DNA from: an uncultured Pseudomonadota bacterium | GTDB taxonomy: Bacteria; Myxococcota_A; UBA796; GCA-2862545 | Length of the DNA stretch: 64,000 nucleotides | Assembly: GCA_913061235.1 (NCBI GenBank) | Contig: CAJXTB010000018.1 | Span: 62,001-126,000, forward strand | Direction of reading: 5' to 3' | Shown: one piece after another, positions 1 to 8,562 of the stretch | Layout: every line of letters begins with the position of its first letter | How positions within the stretch are numbered: position 1 is the stretch's first letter | Made by a program: the position numbers and the translations under genes | The notes under the pieces: model-generated | The model's input: the letters and a program-made list of their open reading frames with translations, nothing else | What the model was told of the DNA's origin: nothing | Database searches by the model: none

Positions 1-1100
1 GAAGTGCCTTCGTACAAAGTGGTGATGCGGGCGTCTCTGTACAAGCGCTCCACTTCGTATTCCTTGCTGAAGCCGTAGCCACCGAAGATCTGGATGGCCT
101 CGTACGCACAGAAGTTCGCGGTCTCTGTCGCTGCGAGCTTGGCCATGGAGCAGTAGTGACTGGCTTCCTTGCTGGCGCCTTGGTCCTTGAGGTGCGCTGC
201 CTTCCACGTCAACAGACGGGCTTGCTCAATACGCGTAGCCATGTCGGCAATCTTCCACTGAATCGCCTGGTGACGAGCAATGGGCTTGCCGAAGGTCTCA
301 CGCTGCTTGGCGTAGTCAACCGCGAGGTCGAGAGCGCGCTGAGCAATGCCGACACCTTGAGCCGCGATACCAATGCGACCGCCGTCCAGCGTAGCCATGG
401 CCACGGTGAAGCCCTGGTCTTCGGTGTGCAGTAGGTTCTCAGACGGAACGTGAACACCGTCGAAGTTGAGTGCGGAAGTGTGCGAGCACTTGATGCCCAT
501 CTTCTCTTCGACCTTACCGACCGAGTAGCCTTCGTAGTTGCTCTCGAGGATGAAGGCCGAGACAGCCTTGTGCCGCTTGGACGGGTCAGACGACGCATAG
601 GTGACAATGGTGTCAGCCTGCGGACCGTTCGTGATCCACATCTTGGTACCGTCGAGCACGTAGTCATCACCATCACGGGTGATCTTGGTCTTCTGTGCCC
701 CCGCGTCACTTCCCGCTTCGGGCTCGGTGAGTGCGTAGCAGCCCATCTTCTCGGCCGACGCCAAAGGCGGCAAGTACTTGAGCTTCTGGGCGTGAGTGCC
801 AAAGGCAAGGATGGGCCAAGACACCAAGCTGTTCTGGCAGCTCATGATGACGCCGACACCTGCATCTGCGTAACAAACTTCTTCGAGCGCCAAGATGTAG
901 CTGAAGATGTCCATTCCAGCACCGCCGTACTCCTCGGGAATGAACATGCCCATGAAGCCCATCTCGCCCAGCTGCGCGACGAGGTCGGCCGGGAATTGGT
1001 GGCTTTGGTCGCGTGCGGTTGCACCTGGCATGATCTCGTTGCGGGCAAAGTCACGTGCGAGCTCGCGAATCTGCTGGTGTTCGTCGGAAAGCGTGAACAT
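1..1100 (-). CDS. Acyl-CoA dehydrogenase, short/butyryl type (3' end cut by window edge)
   Basis: Flavoenzyme that oxidises an acyl-CoA to the trans-2-enoyl-CoA, the first step of beta-oxidation. The protein starts MFTLSDEHQQIRELARDFAR and carries the family signatures YALTEPEAGSD (substrate/FAD loop) and, at the window edge, IQIFGGYGF followed by TTLYEGT. Glu364 in that YEGT motif is at the position of the usual catalytic base of short- and medium-chain enzymes. The family is about 380 residues long, so only some 15 residues lie outside the window. The start is the ATG at 1100. The upstream crotonase and 3-hydroxyacyl-CoA dehydrogenase genes on the same strand supply the next two steps, so this is a beta-oxidation or butyryl-CoA cluster. 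A 343-base gap separates it from crotonase, so it may have its own promoter. Chain-length specificity is inferred only from the Glu position. Confidence 0.9.
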   Translation of the reverse strand, partial: MFTLSDEHQQIRELARDFARNEIMPGATARDQSHQFPADLVAQLGEMGFMGMFIPEEYGGAGMDIFSYILALEEVCYADAGVGVIMSCQNSLVSWPILAFGTHAQKLKYLPPLASAEKMGCYALTEPEAGSDAGAQKTKITRDGDDYVLDGTKMWITNGPQADTIVTYASSDPSKRHKAVSAFILESNYEGYSVGKVEEKMGIKCSHTSALNFDGVHVPSENLLHTEDQGFTVAMATLDGGRIGIAAQGVGIAQRALDLAVDYAKQRETFGKPIARHQAIQWKIADMATRIEQARLLTWKAAHLKDQGASKEASHYCSMAKLAATETANFCAYEAIQIFGGYGFSKEYEVERLYRDARITTLYEGT

Positions 1101-1443
1101 AGTGGACTCCATAGGGTTCTGGCGGCCTGTGTAACGTCCTTACCCGAGCGCTGAAATCGCACAATTCGCGGCACCCCCAAATGGGGTGAAGTGAGCCCGT
1201 CAAATCCCATTGCGGTTCGCCGCGTTCCGCACCGATATTCGTGGACATGCGGGCGGTCAGCTTGCGGCTCACAGCCATCACAGCGCGCACCGCAAGCGAC
1301 CCGAGTTCGGACAGCCGGAGAAGGTCTCCGCGCCGTAACGAACTCCCGAAACGAGAGCGTTGCGAGCCCTGATGGCCGACTGGTGACTACCCGAATGGCC
1401 AAAACCGTCGGCCCGCCAACGTCAGCGGGACGACGGCTCCAAG
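1101..1443. other. Intergenic stretch between crotonase and acyl-CoA dehydrogenase genes
   Basis: A 343-base gap with no convincing gene. The only structure seen is a perfect 6-bp hairpin (CACCCC at 1172-1177, GGGGTG at 1183-1188, 5-base loop). It has no T-run on either strand, so it does not look like an intrinsic terminator. The short reading frames here lack ribosome binding sites and family motifs. It probably holds the promoter or leader of the minus-strand acyl-CoA dehydrogenase. Confidence 0.5.
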
Positions 1444-2217
1444 CTACTGCCCGGTAAAGTCGGCAGCGCGCTTTCCAAGGAACGCGGCCATGCCTTCGCG
1501 TTGGTCGGCGGTGCTGAAGCACAGTGCGAACAAGCTTCGCTCTGCCTTGAGTCCCGCTTCCAGACTGACGTCTTCGTTCTCGATGAGAGCACGCTTAGCC
1601 AAGCGCACAGCCACCGGACCGTTCTTCGCGATGGTCTCTGCTGTCTCAATCGCAGCCTCAAGAACGTCGCCTTCGACTAGACGGGAGGCGATGCCCATCT
1701 GGACCGCTTCAGCGGCCTTGACCATGCGGCCTGTCAGGCAGAGGTCCATGGCCTTGGCCATTCCCACCCGGCGAATGAGTCGCTGCGTGCCACCGAATCC
1801 AGGGATGACGCCGAGCTTGACTTCAGGCTGGCCAAACAGAGCGCGCTCTCCCGCCAAGACGATGTCACAGCACATGGCGAGCTCACAGCCACCACCCAGT
1901 GCAAATCCGTTGACCGCAGCAATGATGGGCACCTGCAGACGGTTCATGGCTTCACCCATGTCTTGTCCCGAACCGGCGAAGGCTTCGGCCTCTAGAGGGT
2001 GCAGTTCCTGCATCGAGGCAATGTCTGCACCGGCGACAAACGCTTTGCCGCTACCGGTCAGAACCACGGCGCGAAGCTCGGTGTCCATGGACAGCTCACC
2101 AACGATCTCGTGCAAGGTGTCCATGACCTCTTGGTTGAGGGCATTGAGGGCCTTGGGCCGGTTGACGGTGAGGATTTCAATGGCGTCGCGGCGCTCACGA
2201 AGGATGACATCAGACAT
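1444..2217 (-). CDS. Enoyl-CoA hydratase (crotonase family)
   Basis: Hydrates trans-2-enoyl-CoA to 3-hydroxyacyl-CoA. The 257-residue length is normal for the family. The oxyanion-hole elements are present: AGAD at residues 62-65 and the GGG at 108-110. Both catalytic glutamates of true hydratases are conserved, Glu112 in GGGCELAM and Glu132 in FGQPEVKLG, with the 20-residue spacing of the rat enzyme (Glu144/Glu164). This argues for a real hydratase rather than an isomerase or dehalogenase relative. The ATG at 2217 follows a TGGAGTTCCC ribosome binding site. It lies 197 bases downstream of the 3-hydroxyacyl-CoA dehydrogenase gene on the same strand; the gap holds a repeated CTGAC element. Confidence 0.93.
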   Translation of the reverse strand: MSDVILRERRDAIEILTVNRPKALNALNQEVMDTLHEIVGELSMDTELRAVVLTGSGKAFVAGADIASMQELHPLEAEAFAGSGQDMGEAMNRLQVPIIAAVNGFALGGGCELAMCCDIVLAGERALFGQPEVKLGVIPGFGGTQRLIRRVGMAKAMDLCLTGRMVKAAEAVQMGIASRLVEGDVLEAAIETAETIAKNGPVAVRLAKRALIENEDVSLEAGLKAERSLFALCFSTADQREGMAAFLGKRAADFTGQ

Positions 2218-2256
2218 GGGAACTCCAGAAAAATATGCGACAGAACGTCGTTGTGC

Positions 2257-2395
2257 GGATGTCAGAGGTCAGACATCAAAGGTCAGAGCAGAAGTCGCCA
2301 GCGACTCCCGCGTCAGCGTACGTAGAGTTGTGAGAAATGTGCCCGGCGCAAGCCGGCCGTTCTGACATCTGTCTTCTGACATCTGACGTCCGGCC
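2257..2395. repeat. Intergenic inverted pair of GTCAGA / CTGACATCTGAC repeats
   Basis: The gap between two beta-oxidation genes holds two clusters of a short repeated word. At 2261-2287 the hexamer GTCAGA occurs three times. At 2361-2389 the opposite orientation occurs as CTGACATCTG then CTGACATCTGAC. The two clusters are near reverse complements, so a transcript could fold into a long imperfect stem of about 30 bp with a 65-base loop. A third copy in the plus orientation lies at about 29653-29686, next to other fatty-acid genes. This looks like a small interspersed repeat, perhaps REP-like. No function can be read from the sequence. Confidence 0.6.
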
Positions 2396-2414
2396 TGCCA
2401 CGCTTTTGGCACCA

Positions 2415-3260
2415 TCAGTACTGGTAGAAGCCACGACCTGACTTCTTACCCAACCAGCCCGCTTCCACGTACTTGGTCAGCAGCGGACACGGACGGTACT
2501 TCGAGTCACCGCCCATACCGTCGTGCAGCACCTTCATGATGGCCAGACACGTGTCTAGGCCAATGAAGTCTGCCAGGGTCAACGGGCCCATGGGCACGTT
2601 GGTACCGAGCTTCATGGCCGTGTCGATGTCTTCGACAGAGGCGATTCCTTCGTACACGGCGAAGACCGCCTCATTGATGTACGGCATCAGCACCCGATTG
2701 ACGATGAAACCGGGAATGTCACGCGACACAACCGTGGTCTTACCCATCTTTTCGGCAGCTGACTTCACAGTCTGCAAGACGTCGTCTGACGTAGCCAGAC
2801 CTGGAATAAGCTCCACCAGCTTCATGACCGGCACTGGGTTCATGAAGTGCATGCCGACCACATGGTCAGGGCGACTGGTTCGTGCCGCGATGGCTGTCAC
2901 GCTGATCGAGGATGTGTTCGTGGCCAGAATCGCGCCAGGCTTTGCGACGGCATCTAGCCCTTCGAAGATGCGGTACTTCAGCTCAACATTCTCGGTCGCC
3001 GCTTCAACGATGAGGTCGGCATCCGACAAGCCCGCCGTCTCTGTCGTTGTGACAATCTGCGCCAAGACCGCGTCGGCCTGCGCCTGGGTCATCCGCTCCT
3101 TCTTGACCTGACGAGCCAGGTTCTTGCCGATGGTCGCGAGAGCAGCTGTCAGAGCGTCTGCGGAGACGTCCTGAAGCACCACTTTGAATCCGGCTGCTGC
3201 CGCGACGTGCGCAATCCCATTGCCCATCTGTCCAGCACCAACCACGCCGATTACGTCCAT
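2415..3260 (-). CDS. 3-hydroxybutyryl-CoA / 3-hydroxyacyl-CoA dehydrogenase
   Basis: NAD-dependent oxidation of 3-hydroxyacyl-CoA to 3-ketoacyl-CoA. The 281-residue protein has the N-terminal Rossmann motif GAGQMG (residues 8-13), the TNTSSIS segment (active-site Ser near 117) and HFMNPVPVMKLVELI with the catalytic pair His138 and Glu150, 12 residues apart as in the family. The C-terminal dimerisation domain includes PGFIVNR and ends GRGFYQY. The ATG at 3260 is chosen over longer in-frame starts because a strong AGGAGGGA site lies just upstream. It is the first gene of the minus-strand beta-oxidation set and is divergent from the gene starting at 3336, with 75 bases between them that must hold both promoters. 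Confidence 0.93.
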   Translation of the reverse strand: MDVIGVVGAGQMGNGIAHVAAAAGFKVVLQDVSADALTAALATIGKNLARQVKKERMTQAQADAVLAQIVTTTETAGLSDADLIVEAATENVELKYRIFEGLDAVAKPGAILATNTSSISVTAIAARTSRPDHVVGMHFMNPVPVMKLVELIPGLATSDDVLQTVKSAAEKMGKTTVVSRDIPGFIVNRVLMPYINEAVFAVYEGIASVEDIDTAMKLGTNVPMGPLTLADFIGLDTCLAIMKVLHDGMGGDSKYRPCPLLTKYVEAGWLGKKSGRGFYQY

Positions 3261-3335
3261 TCGTCCCTCCTGCCTGTGTTTGAGCGGCCGAGCGGGTAAC
3301 ATCCGTCACGAACGGAAACAAACGAGGTGTTCGCC

Positions 3336-5165
3336 GTGCTCAACCTGCCAAAGTGGTGCCGAGTCCCCACTCCCTTTGTTGGCCGTGATCCCGTCGTTCA
3401 GCAAGCCCTAGAGGCGCTAAAGAGCGGGCACATCACACTTGTCGGCCCCCCTGGTGCGGGTTCGACAACCGTAGGCGGAGCCGTCCTATTCGCGGCGTCA
3501 GAACTTGGTATCGTTGCTGAGACCATCGCTGTGCGCGTGGACGGATGCACCAATGTGTCAGACCTCATCCGCGAGCTCGGCATCTCTCTCGGCCTGCCCA
3601 TGCCGGGCGACCCAAGCACCGTGCGAACGCGACTTCGCGAAGGAACGCGCGTTGGCATCCTCATCGACGATGGCGATCTAGCTTCCGAGGCTACCAATCA
3701 GATCTTGGCCATCACCGGCCCTTCGCTGGTCATCGTCACCGGACGTGAGACGGTTCTCGGAACCACAATCTATGTGGACCCTGTACACGACAGCTTGATG
3801 GCCCCCATTCTCCGCCAGGGAGTGCTCCCTAGCGACGTTCGCGGCCTGCCACTGCTCGCCGTCCTGCCACCGCCGACCGACCCCGTCGACCCGTGGTCCA
3901 CAATGCAGAACCTTCCCGCAGGATCTGAGCTGCTGGCCGACGTCCCTATGGGCCTCGATGACGAGGGCATGGAGTCCCCTGTCGAGCTGCGTCCGTACCT
4001 GCTTCCAGTCCACGGACGGTTGGTGTTCCGTCGTGCTGTTCGGGAGACCCTCGGGGCATCGCACCGCCCATCCGCAGAGACGCTGCGCGAGGTGGTCCAA
4101 GACCGACTGCCGGAGCTTCACCGCATCGCAGCAGACGTCGACCCCTTCCTGTCCCACGAAGACATTGTGCTTCTGCGAACCGCTGCCGAACAGATTCAAG
4201 AGCCCGACCTGCGCGCGCTGGCTGGTGCCGCCGCGAGTCGGATGATGATTCGCATGTTCCAGGCGCCCGATGCCCTAGCGCTGACCCAGGTCTTGCTCGC
4301 TATTCGGCTTCCTCCCACCGCAAAGGGGCTTCTGCGCTGGGTGCAGGGTGACGCACACATGGCTCTAGGCTCAGAAGTTGAAGCACAAGCAGCCTGGAAG
4401 GACGCCGAACGCGCACTCCAAGCCGCAAACCGCTCCGACGTCGCTGGCGCCCTCGCACGCGCCGTGGTCACCCGACTCATCGCTCGTGGAAACATGACGC
4501 TTCTGGAGCCGTGGATGGACGCTGTGAACGCCGTCCGTGACGGTCATGCTGACCGCTCTGCAAAGGCCGATGCCATTCGTATCACTGGAGACATCGCGCT
4601 TGCCGGCGGAGACCATGGGGCTGCGCAACAAGCCTACGCATCTGCACAACGGAGCCTTCTCGGTATGCAGCCACGGTTTTCCGTAGATGCCATCATCGCA
4701 CTGAGCGCAGCGATGGCCGCCATTGACGCGGGCAATCTGGATGGGGTCGACGAACGCATCAAAAAGACACAGCTCGAAGTACGCGGCCATCCACTTCTCC
4801 GCGCAGTCTGCGAGACCTTGCGAGGCGAAATCGCCCTAAGGGTGGGCAATGCCGACTTGGCCATGCAGTGCGCAGAGCGTGCTGGTGAGCGCTGGCGCTG
4901 GACGGGCTCGATGCATGGATTGTGTGTCAGCTACCGGATTCTCGGAGATGCGAAGGCCCTTCAAGGGCAGCGCGACCAGGCCATCACTCAGTGGCGTGAG
5001 TCCATCCGACTAGGCGTGCGAACCTTGGACCTGCCGGTCGTTCAGACCGCGCTTAAACGCATTGCTGCTGTCGAGCGTGACGAAGGCGTTGCGGGGCCAC
5101 ATGCGGATGAAGCCATCAAGCAAGCTGAGCTTGCAAAGAGCATCCAACCGCAGTCAACCGCATAG
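3336..5165 (+). CDS. STAND/AAA-like ATPase-fold protein with TPR-like tail; P-loop lysine missing
   Basis: A 609-residue protein of unknown role. The N-terminus (PTPFVGRDPVV, then HITLVGPPGAGST) matches the start of STAND/AAA signalling ATPases, and VGILIDDGD near residue 105 is a Walker B-like strand. The P-loop reads GPPGAGST, with Ser43 where the catalytic Lys should be, so ATP hydrolysis is doubtful. From about residue 270 onward it is an alanine-rich array of paired helices resembling tetratricopeptide repeats. GTG at 3336 is preferred because GAGGTG lies six bases upstream; a GTG at 3327 would add three residues. It may be a scaffold or sensor. No neighbour fixes a pathway; the next gene begins 40 bases downstream. 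Confidence 0.7.
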   Translation: MLNLPKWCRVPTPFVGRDPVVQQALEALKSGHITLVGPPGAGSTTVGGAVLFAASELGIVAETIAVRVDGCTNVSDLIRELGISLGLPMPGDPSTVRTRLREGTRVGILIDDGDLASEATNQILAITGPSLVIVTGRETVLGTTIYVDPVHDSLMAPILRQGVLPSDVRGLPLLAVLPPPTDPVDPWSTMQNLPAGSELLADVPMGLDDEGMESPVELRPYLLPVHGRLVFRRAVRETLGASHRPSAETLREVVQDRLPELHRIAADVDPFLSHEDIVLLRTAAEQIQEPDLRALAGAAASRMMIRMFQAPDALALTQVLLAIRLPPTAKGLLRWVQGDAHMALGSEVEAQAAWKDAERALQAANRSDVAGALARAVVTRLIARGNMTLLEPWMDAVNAVRDGHADRSAKADAIRITGDIALAGGDHGAAQQAYASAQRSLLGMQPRFSVDAIIALSAAMAAIDAGNLDGVDERIKKTQLEVRGHPLLRAVCETLRGEIALRVGNADLAMQCAERAGERWRWTGSMHGLCVSYRILGDAKALQGQRDQAITQWRESIRLGVRTLDLPVVQTALKRIAAVERDEGVAGPHADEAIKQAELAKSIQPQSTA

Positions 5166-5205
5166 ATGCCGTGCCAGTCCTAGGTTCTAGGGATAGCCTG
5201 GGCGC

Positions 5206-8200
5206 ATGCGAATCTCTTCCATTCTGCGTCTGTCGCCGCTTATCCTAGCTTCGGCTTGCCTTCTTGACTCCTCCTCACCTGATTTGGGCTCGTGCGCAGA
5301 GGACGCACAACCCGGTCAAAGCTACGGGGAGATCGGCATTGGGACCTGTTTAGCCGGTCCGGTGGACATGGAGTTTTTCGAAGCAGACGGCACTACTTGG
5401 CTTGCTGTCGCCAACGCCAATCCGAACGAGAACTTCTCAACCGGAAGCGTTGTCGTCATTGACTGGGCCAGTATCGACACGTCGGTTCGTCGCAATCAGA
5501 TGGGTGACCTGACGGCCCACGCGACCGCAACAGATGCTCTGGTCGCAGACATGGGCCTCATTGAGCGAGATGACGCCCGGCTGCTGCTCGTCTCCGACCG
5601 CCTCTCCGAAGGCACCATCACCCAAGCCGAAGACGACCGCGCCCTCGTCATCGACATCACCGACCCGAGCGCCATCGCTCCGTGGTCTCTCGGTGGTGAA
5701 GTCGAACTGCGCGAAGACCCCAGCTCCATCGCCATGGACCCCGAAGCTGGAATCGCGTTCGTCGCAAACCTCACCGACCGCTCCATCTCCGTCCTCGATA
5801 CCAACGCATCCCCCATTGTATCGCTGGACCTCGGCAGCCAAGCGAGCGTCACCCGCTCCCGCCTGTTCGACGTCGACCAGAGCGGCACGACTGCACGCGT
5901 CACCAGCATCGTCCTCAACGGCGAGCTGGTGCCGGACGAACGTTGGACACTCAACTGGGTCAACGGCACGAGCCGCCTGTTCTTCCCTGAAGACGACGGC
6001 CTCATTCGCTGGGTGGGTGGAGGCTTGACCTTCATCCAGAGCGGAATCGAGATTGAGCTGGACGCGAACGAAGCCCAGTTCGCCAACACAACAATACAAG
6101 ACCCAGCCTTCAGCAGCGTCAACAGTGCCGAGCTGTGGTTTGCCGATGACGCTGGACTGTGGTCCTCCAACCTCATCGACGTTGGCGCACTCTGGTCGAA
6201 TCCCAACTTCAAGCTCAGCGGCGGAGACGCAGACGCTTGGGACGCCATTGTTGGAGGCCCCTCTCGCGCAGACCTACCCGAGGGTGTAGCCGGCCTGTTC
6301 TTCGATGGCCGGGAGACCGCAGAGGGCCCGGCCAACATCGGACTCGCAGTCCGCGACAGCGTGGGTACCTGGCAGCCAAGCATCGACCCCGTCGTCCCCC
6401 TCGGAGACTTCGTCGGCGTCAGTCAGCCATGGGTCGTCGCGGACCCCTTCACTCGCAACTACCGCATGTGGATGACCGCAGACACAGGCACCAACCTGGT
6501 CGTTGCGGTGTCCGAGAGTGATGATGGAATCACCTGGACCACACCGCAGACGGTGCTGGATGCCGGCCTAAGTGCCCCGACCGTTCGCTACCAGAACGGC
6601 CGCTTTCGCATGATTGGTTCGCTTCAGACGGATGACGGCTACGTTCCCGCGAGCAGCAACTCCATCGACGGCGTCACATGGTCCACGCCAGCCGTCATCG
6701 CCGCGAGCCGAGTCACCGACACCCCCGCTCGCACGGCTCTGCAGGCGCAGACCACGGGTGGTTGGCGCTTGGAGGGCGATTCGACAGGTGCGCTCACGGA
6801 CATTGCCGTTGCCGGTAGCCAGTTCCTCCCGGATGCACTGTCCTTGACTCGCGGTCTGACCTTGCGCGTCAGCAACGGCCACCTCATCGCACCCAGCGAC
6901 ATTGACGACGACATCGCAAACATCGAGCCGGGCAGCGTGCTGACCGTTGATGGCGTTGAGCGCATGTACGCGACTGCACAGTCTGTCGATGGCGAGTTCT
7001 TCACCTTGGCCCTTGAGCAGACGGGCGACCGCTGGCTGCCCATCGCAACAGACTTGGTGGGCGCGGTTGAAGAGCCGTCGATGGTCGTAGTGCAAGACGG
7101 CAGCAGCTACCGAGCGTTCTACACAACCGTTGGAGCTGCCGGCAACTCGGTTCTTTCAACCGCAACCTCGTCAGACGGCCTGTCATTCACCGAAGAGACA
7201 ACCGACGGTCCGCCGCGGTTCCCGTTCAACCAGAACGGCATTGCCCCACACCACGCAAGCCCACTGCCGGACGGCGGCTGGCGAGTTTGGTACACCGGAT
7301 ACGACGGCTCACGTAGGCGTATTGGCGCCGCAGACACAGTGGACGGCGTCACGTTCACTCATGTTCCGGGAGACGGCGACGACTTCCAGCTTGGTCTTGG
7401 TAGTCCAGGCGACCTAGACGATGCCGGCGTCGAGGACCCCGTCACTGCGGTCATCGATGGCATCGAGCACCTCTGGTACACCGGCGATGCCAACGCCTCA
7501 CAGCAAGAAATCCTCCACGCACAACGCCCAGAGGGCTCAGTTGCGTGGACACGAGACGACGAGTCCATCGCCCTGCTCTTCCGCCTAGGTCGGACCTTCT
7601 CGGCGCGTGCGGTCTCCAATCCAGTCGTGACAGTCGACGGCAGCAATGTCCACGTCTTCTACAGCGGATTTGACGGCGAGCGGCAGCGCATTGGCGAGGC
7701 ACGCGGAGATGCCACGACCTGGTTCCCGATTCAGACCGTGCCCACCCCCGGCGACAACATCGTGTTCAGCACGGTAGCCGGCGGTGCAGACGCAGACGTC
7801 ATCCGCCTCAACCAAGCCATCGACGGGTTCACCGCCACAGGCTTGGGCGTGTCGAACATGACCTTCGACAACGACCGCGGCTTTTTGTATGTGACACAGC
7901 GGCGCAACGCGAACCAGCAGCCGTACATCCAAGTGTTCGATGTACGCGACGACTCCGAAGGTGCATTCCTCGACACCAACGCCTTCGACCTAGAGAGCGT
8001 TCTGGTGCTCGACCGCAACATCCCCGCAGCTGGCCTGCGCGATGTTGTTGTGGTTCCCGGCACCAACCGCATGTACGCGGCAGCCGAAAATCCAGACGCC
8101 GTTCTGGCCATCGACCTGTCGAGCGTGGTGGATGACAACATCAAAGACGTGGTCCATGACGCCCTCAACGCATCGATTCCGCTGCTCCGCATTGGTACCG

Positions 8201-8562
8201 CTGACCCCGGCCGCCCCTTTGCAGACGAAGACGCCGGAGCGGACACGGGTGCCGCCATTGCTGGCGCCGGCCTAGCCCTGGCCCAAGACGGAAAGACCCT
8301 GCTTGTCGCCCACTTCCGTGACAACAGCATTGTGGTCATCGACACCTCTCTCGGCGCTTGGGGCGAAGAAATTCGACGCATCCCGAACGTTGGAGAGAAC
8401 CCACACAAGATTGTGGTTAGCCCCGACGGCCGCTACGCCGTAGTGGCCAATTACCTTGGCGAGATTGACGAAACACGCGTCAGCAGCACCCTAGCGGTGA
8501 TTGATCTCGACCCCGAAAGTGCCCAGTACCTGGAGGTCGTCACATGGCTCGTCAACCGTTGA
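5206..8562 (+). CDS. Large secreted lipoprotein with beta-propeller repeats
   Basis: The 1118-residue protein starts with a signal peptide ending in a lipobox (ILASAC, Cys about residue 18), so it should be lipid-anchored. The middle, about residues 330-860, repeats WYTG / FYSG-type strands with D-G turns (VWYTGYDGSRRRIG, LWYTGDAN, VFYSGFDGERQRIG). These resemble the five-bladed propellers of the GH43/GH32/sialidase fold. The last ~250 residues carry YVTN-type propeller blades (LLVAHFRDNSIVVIDT, IVVSPDGRYAVVANY). No catalytic acid could be identified, so enzymatic activity is not claimed; a binding or surface-display role is as likely. It overlaps the next lipoprotein gene by 19 bases, so the two are almost certainly co-translated. 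Confidence 0.8.
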   Translation: MRISSILRLSPLILASACLLDSSSPDLGSCAEDAQPGQSYGEIGIGTCLAGPVDMEFFEADGTTWLAVANANPNENFSTGSVVVIDWASIDTSVRRNQMGDLTAHATATDALVADMGLIERDDARLLLVSDRLSEGTITQAEDDRALVIDITDPSAIAPWSLGGEVELREDPSSIAMDPEAGIAFVANLTDRSISVLDTNASPIVSLDLGSQASVTRSRLFDVDQSGTTARVTSIVLNGELVPDERWTLNWVNGTSRLFFPEDDGLIRWVGGGLTFIQSGIEIELDANEAQFANTTIQDPAFSSVNSAELWFADDAGLWSSNLIDVGALWSNPNFKLSGGDADAWDAIVGGPSRADLPEGVAGLFFDGRETAEGPANIGLAVRDSVGTWQPSIDPVVPLGDFVGVSQPWVVADPFTRNYRMWMTADTGTNLVVAVSESDDGITWTTPQTVLDAGLSAPTVRYQNGRFRMIGSLQTDDGYVPASSNSIDGVTWSTPAVIAASRVTDTPARTALQAQTTGGWRLEGDSTGALTDIAVAGSQFLPDALSLTRGLTLRVSNGHLIAPSDIDDDIANIEPGSVLTVDGVERMYATAQSVDGEFFTLALEQTGDRWLPIATDLVGAVEEPSMVVVQDGSSYRAFYTTVGAAGNSVLSTATSSDGLSFTEETTDGPPRFPFNQNGIAPHHASPLPDGGWRVWYTGYDGSRRRIGAADTVDGVTFTHVPGDGDDFQLGLGSPGDLDDAGVEDPVTAVIDGIEHLWYTGDANASQQEILHAQRPEGSVAWTRDDESIALLFRLGRTFSARAVSNPVVTVDGSNVHVFYSGFDGERQRIGEARGDATTWFPIQTVPTPGDNIVFSTVAGGADADVIRLNQAIDGFTATGLGVSNMTFDNDRGFLYVTQRRNANQQPYIQVFDVRDDSEGAFLDTNAFDLESVLVLDRNIPAAGLRDVVVVPGTNRMYAAAENPDAVLAIDLSSVVDDNIKDVVHDALNASIPLLRIGTADPGRPFADEDAGADTGAAIAGAGLALAQDGKTLLVAHFRDNSIVVIDTSLGAWGEEIRRIPNVGENPHKIVVSPDGRYAVVANYLGEIDETRVSSTLAVIDLDPESAQYLEVVTWLVNR

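Noticed and set aside
1101-1443. tRNA or small RNA in the first long gap
   Set aside because: No cloverleaf, no TTCGA-type T-loop and no conserved anticodon arm could be drawn.
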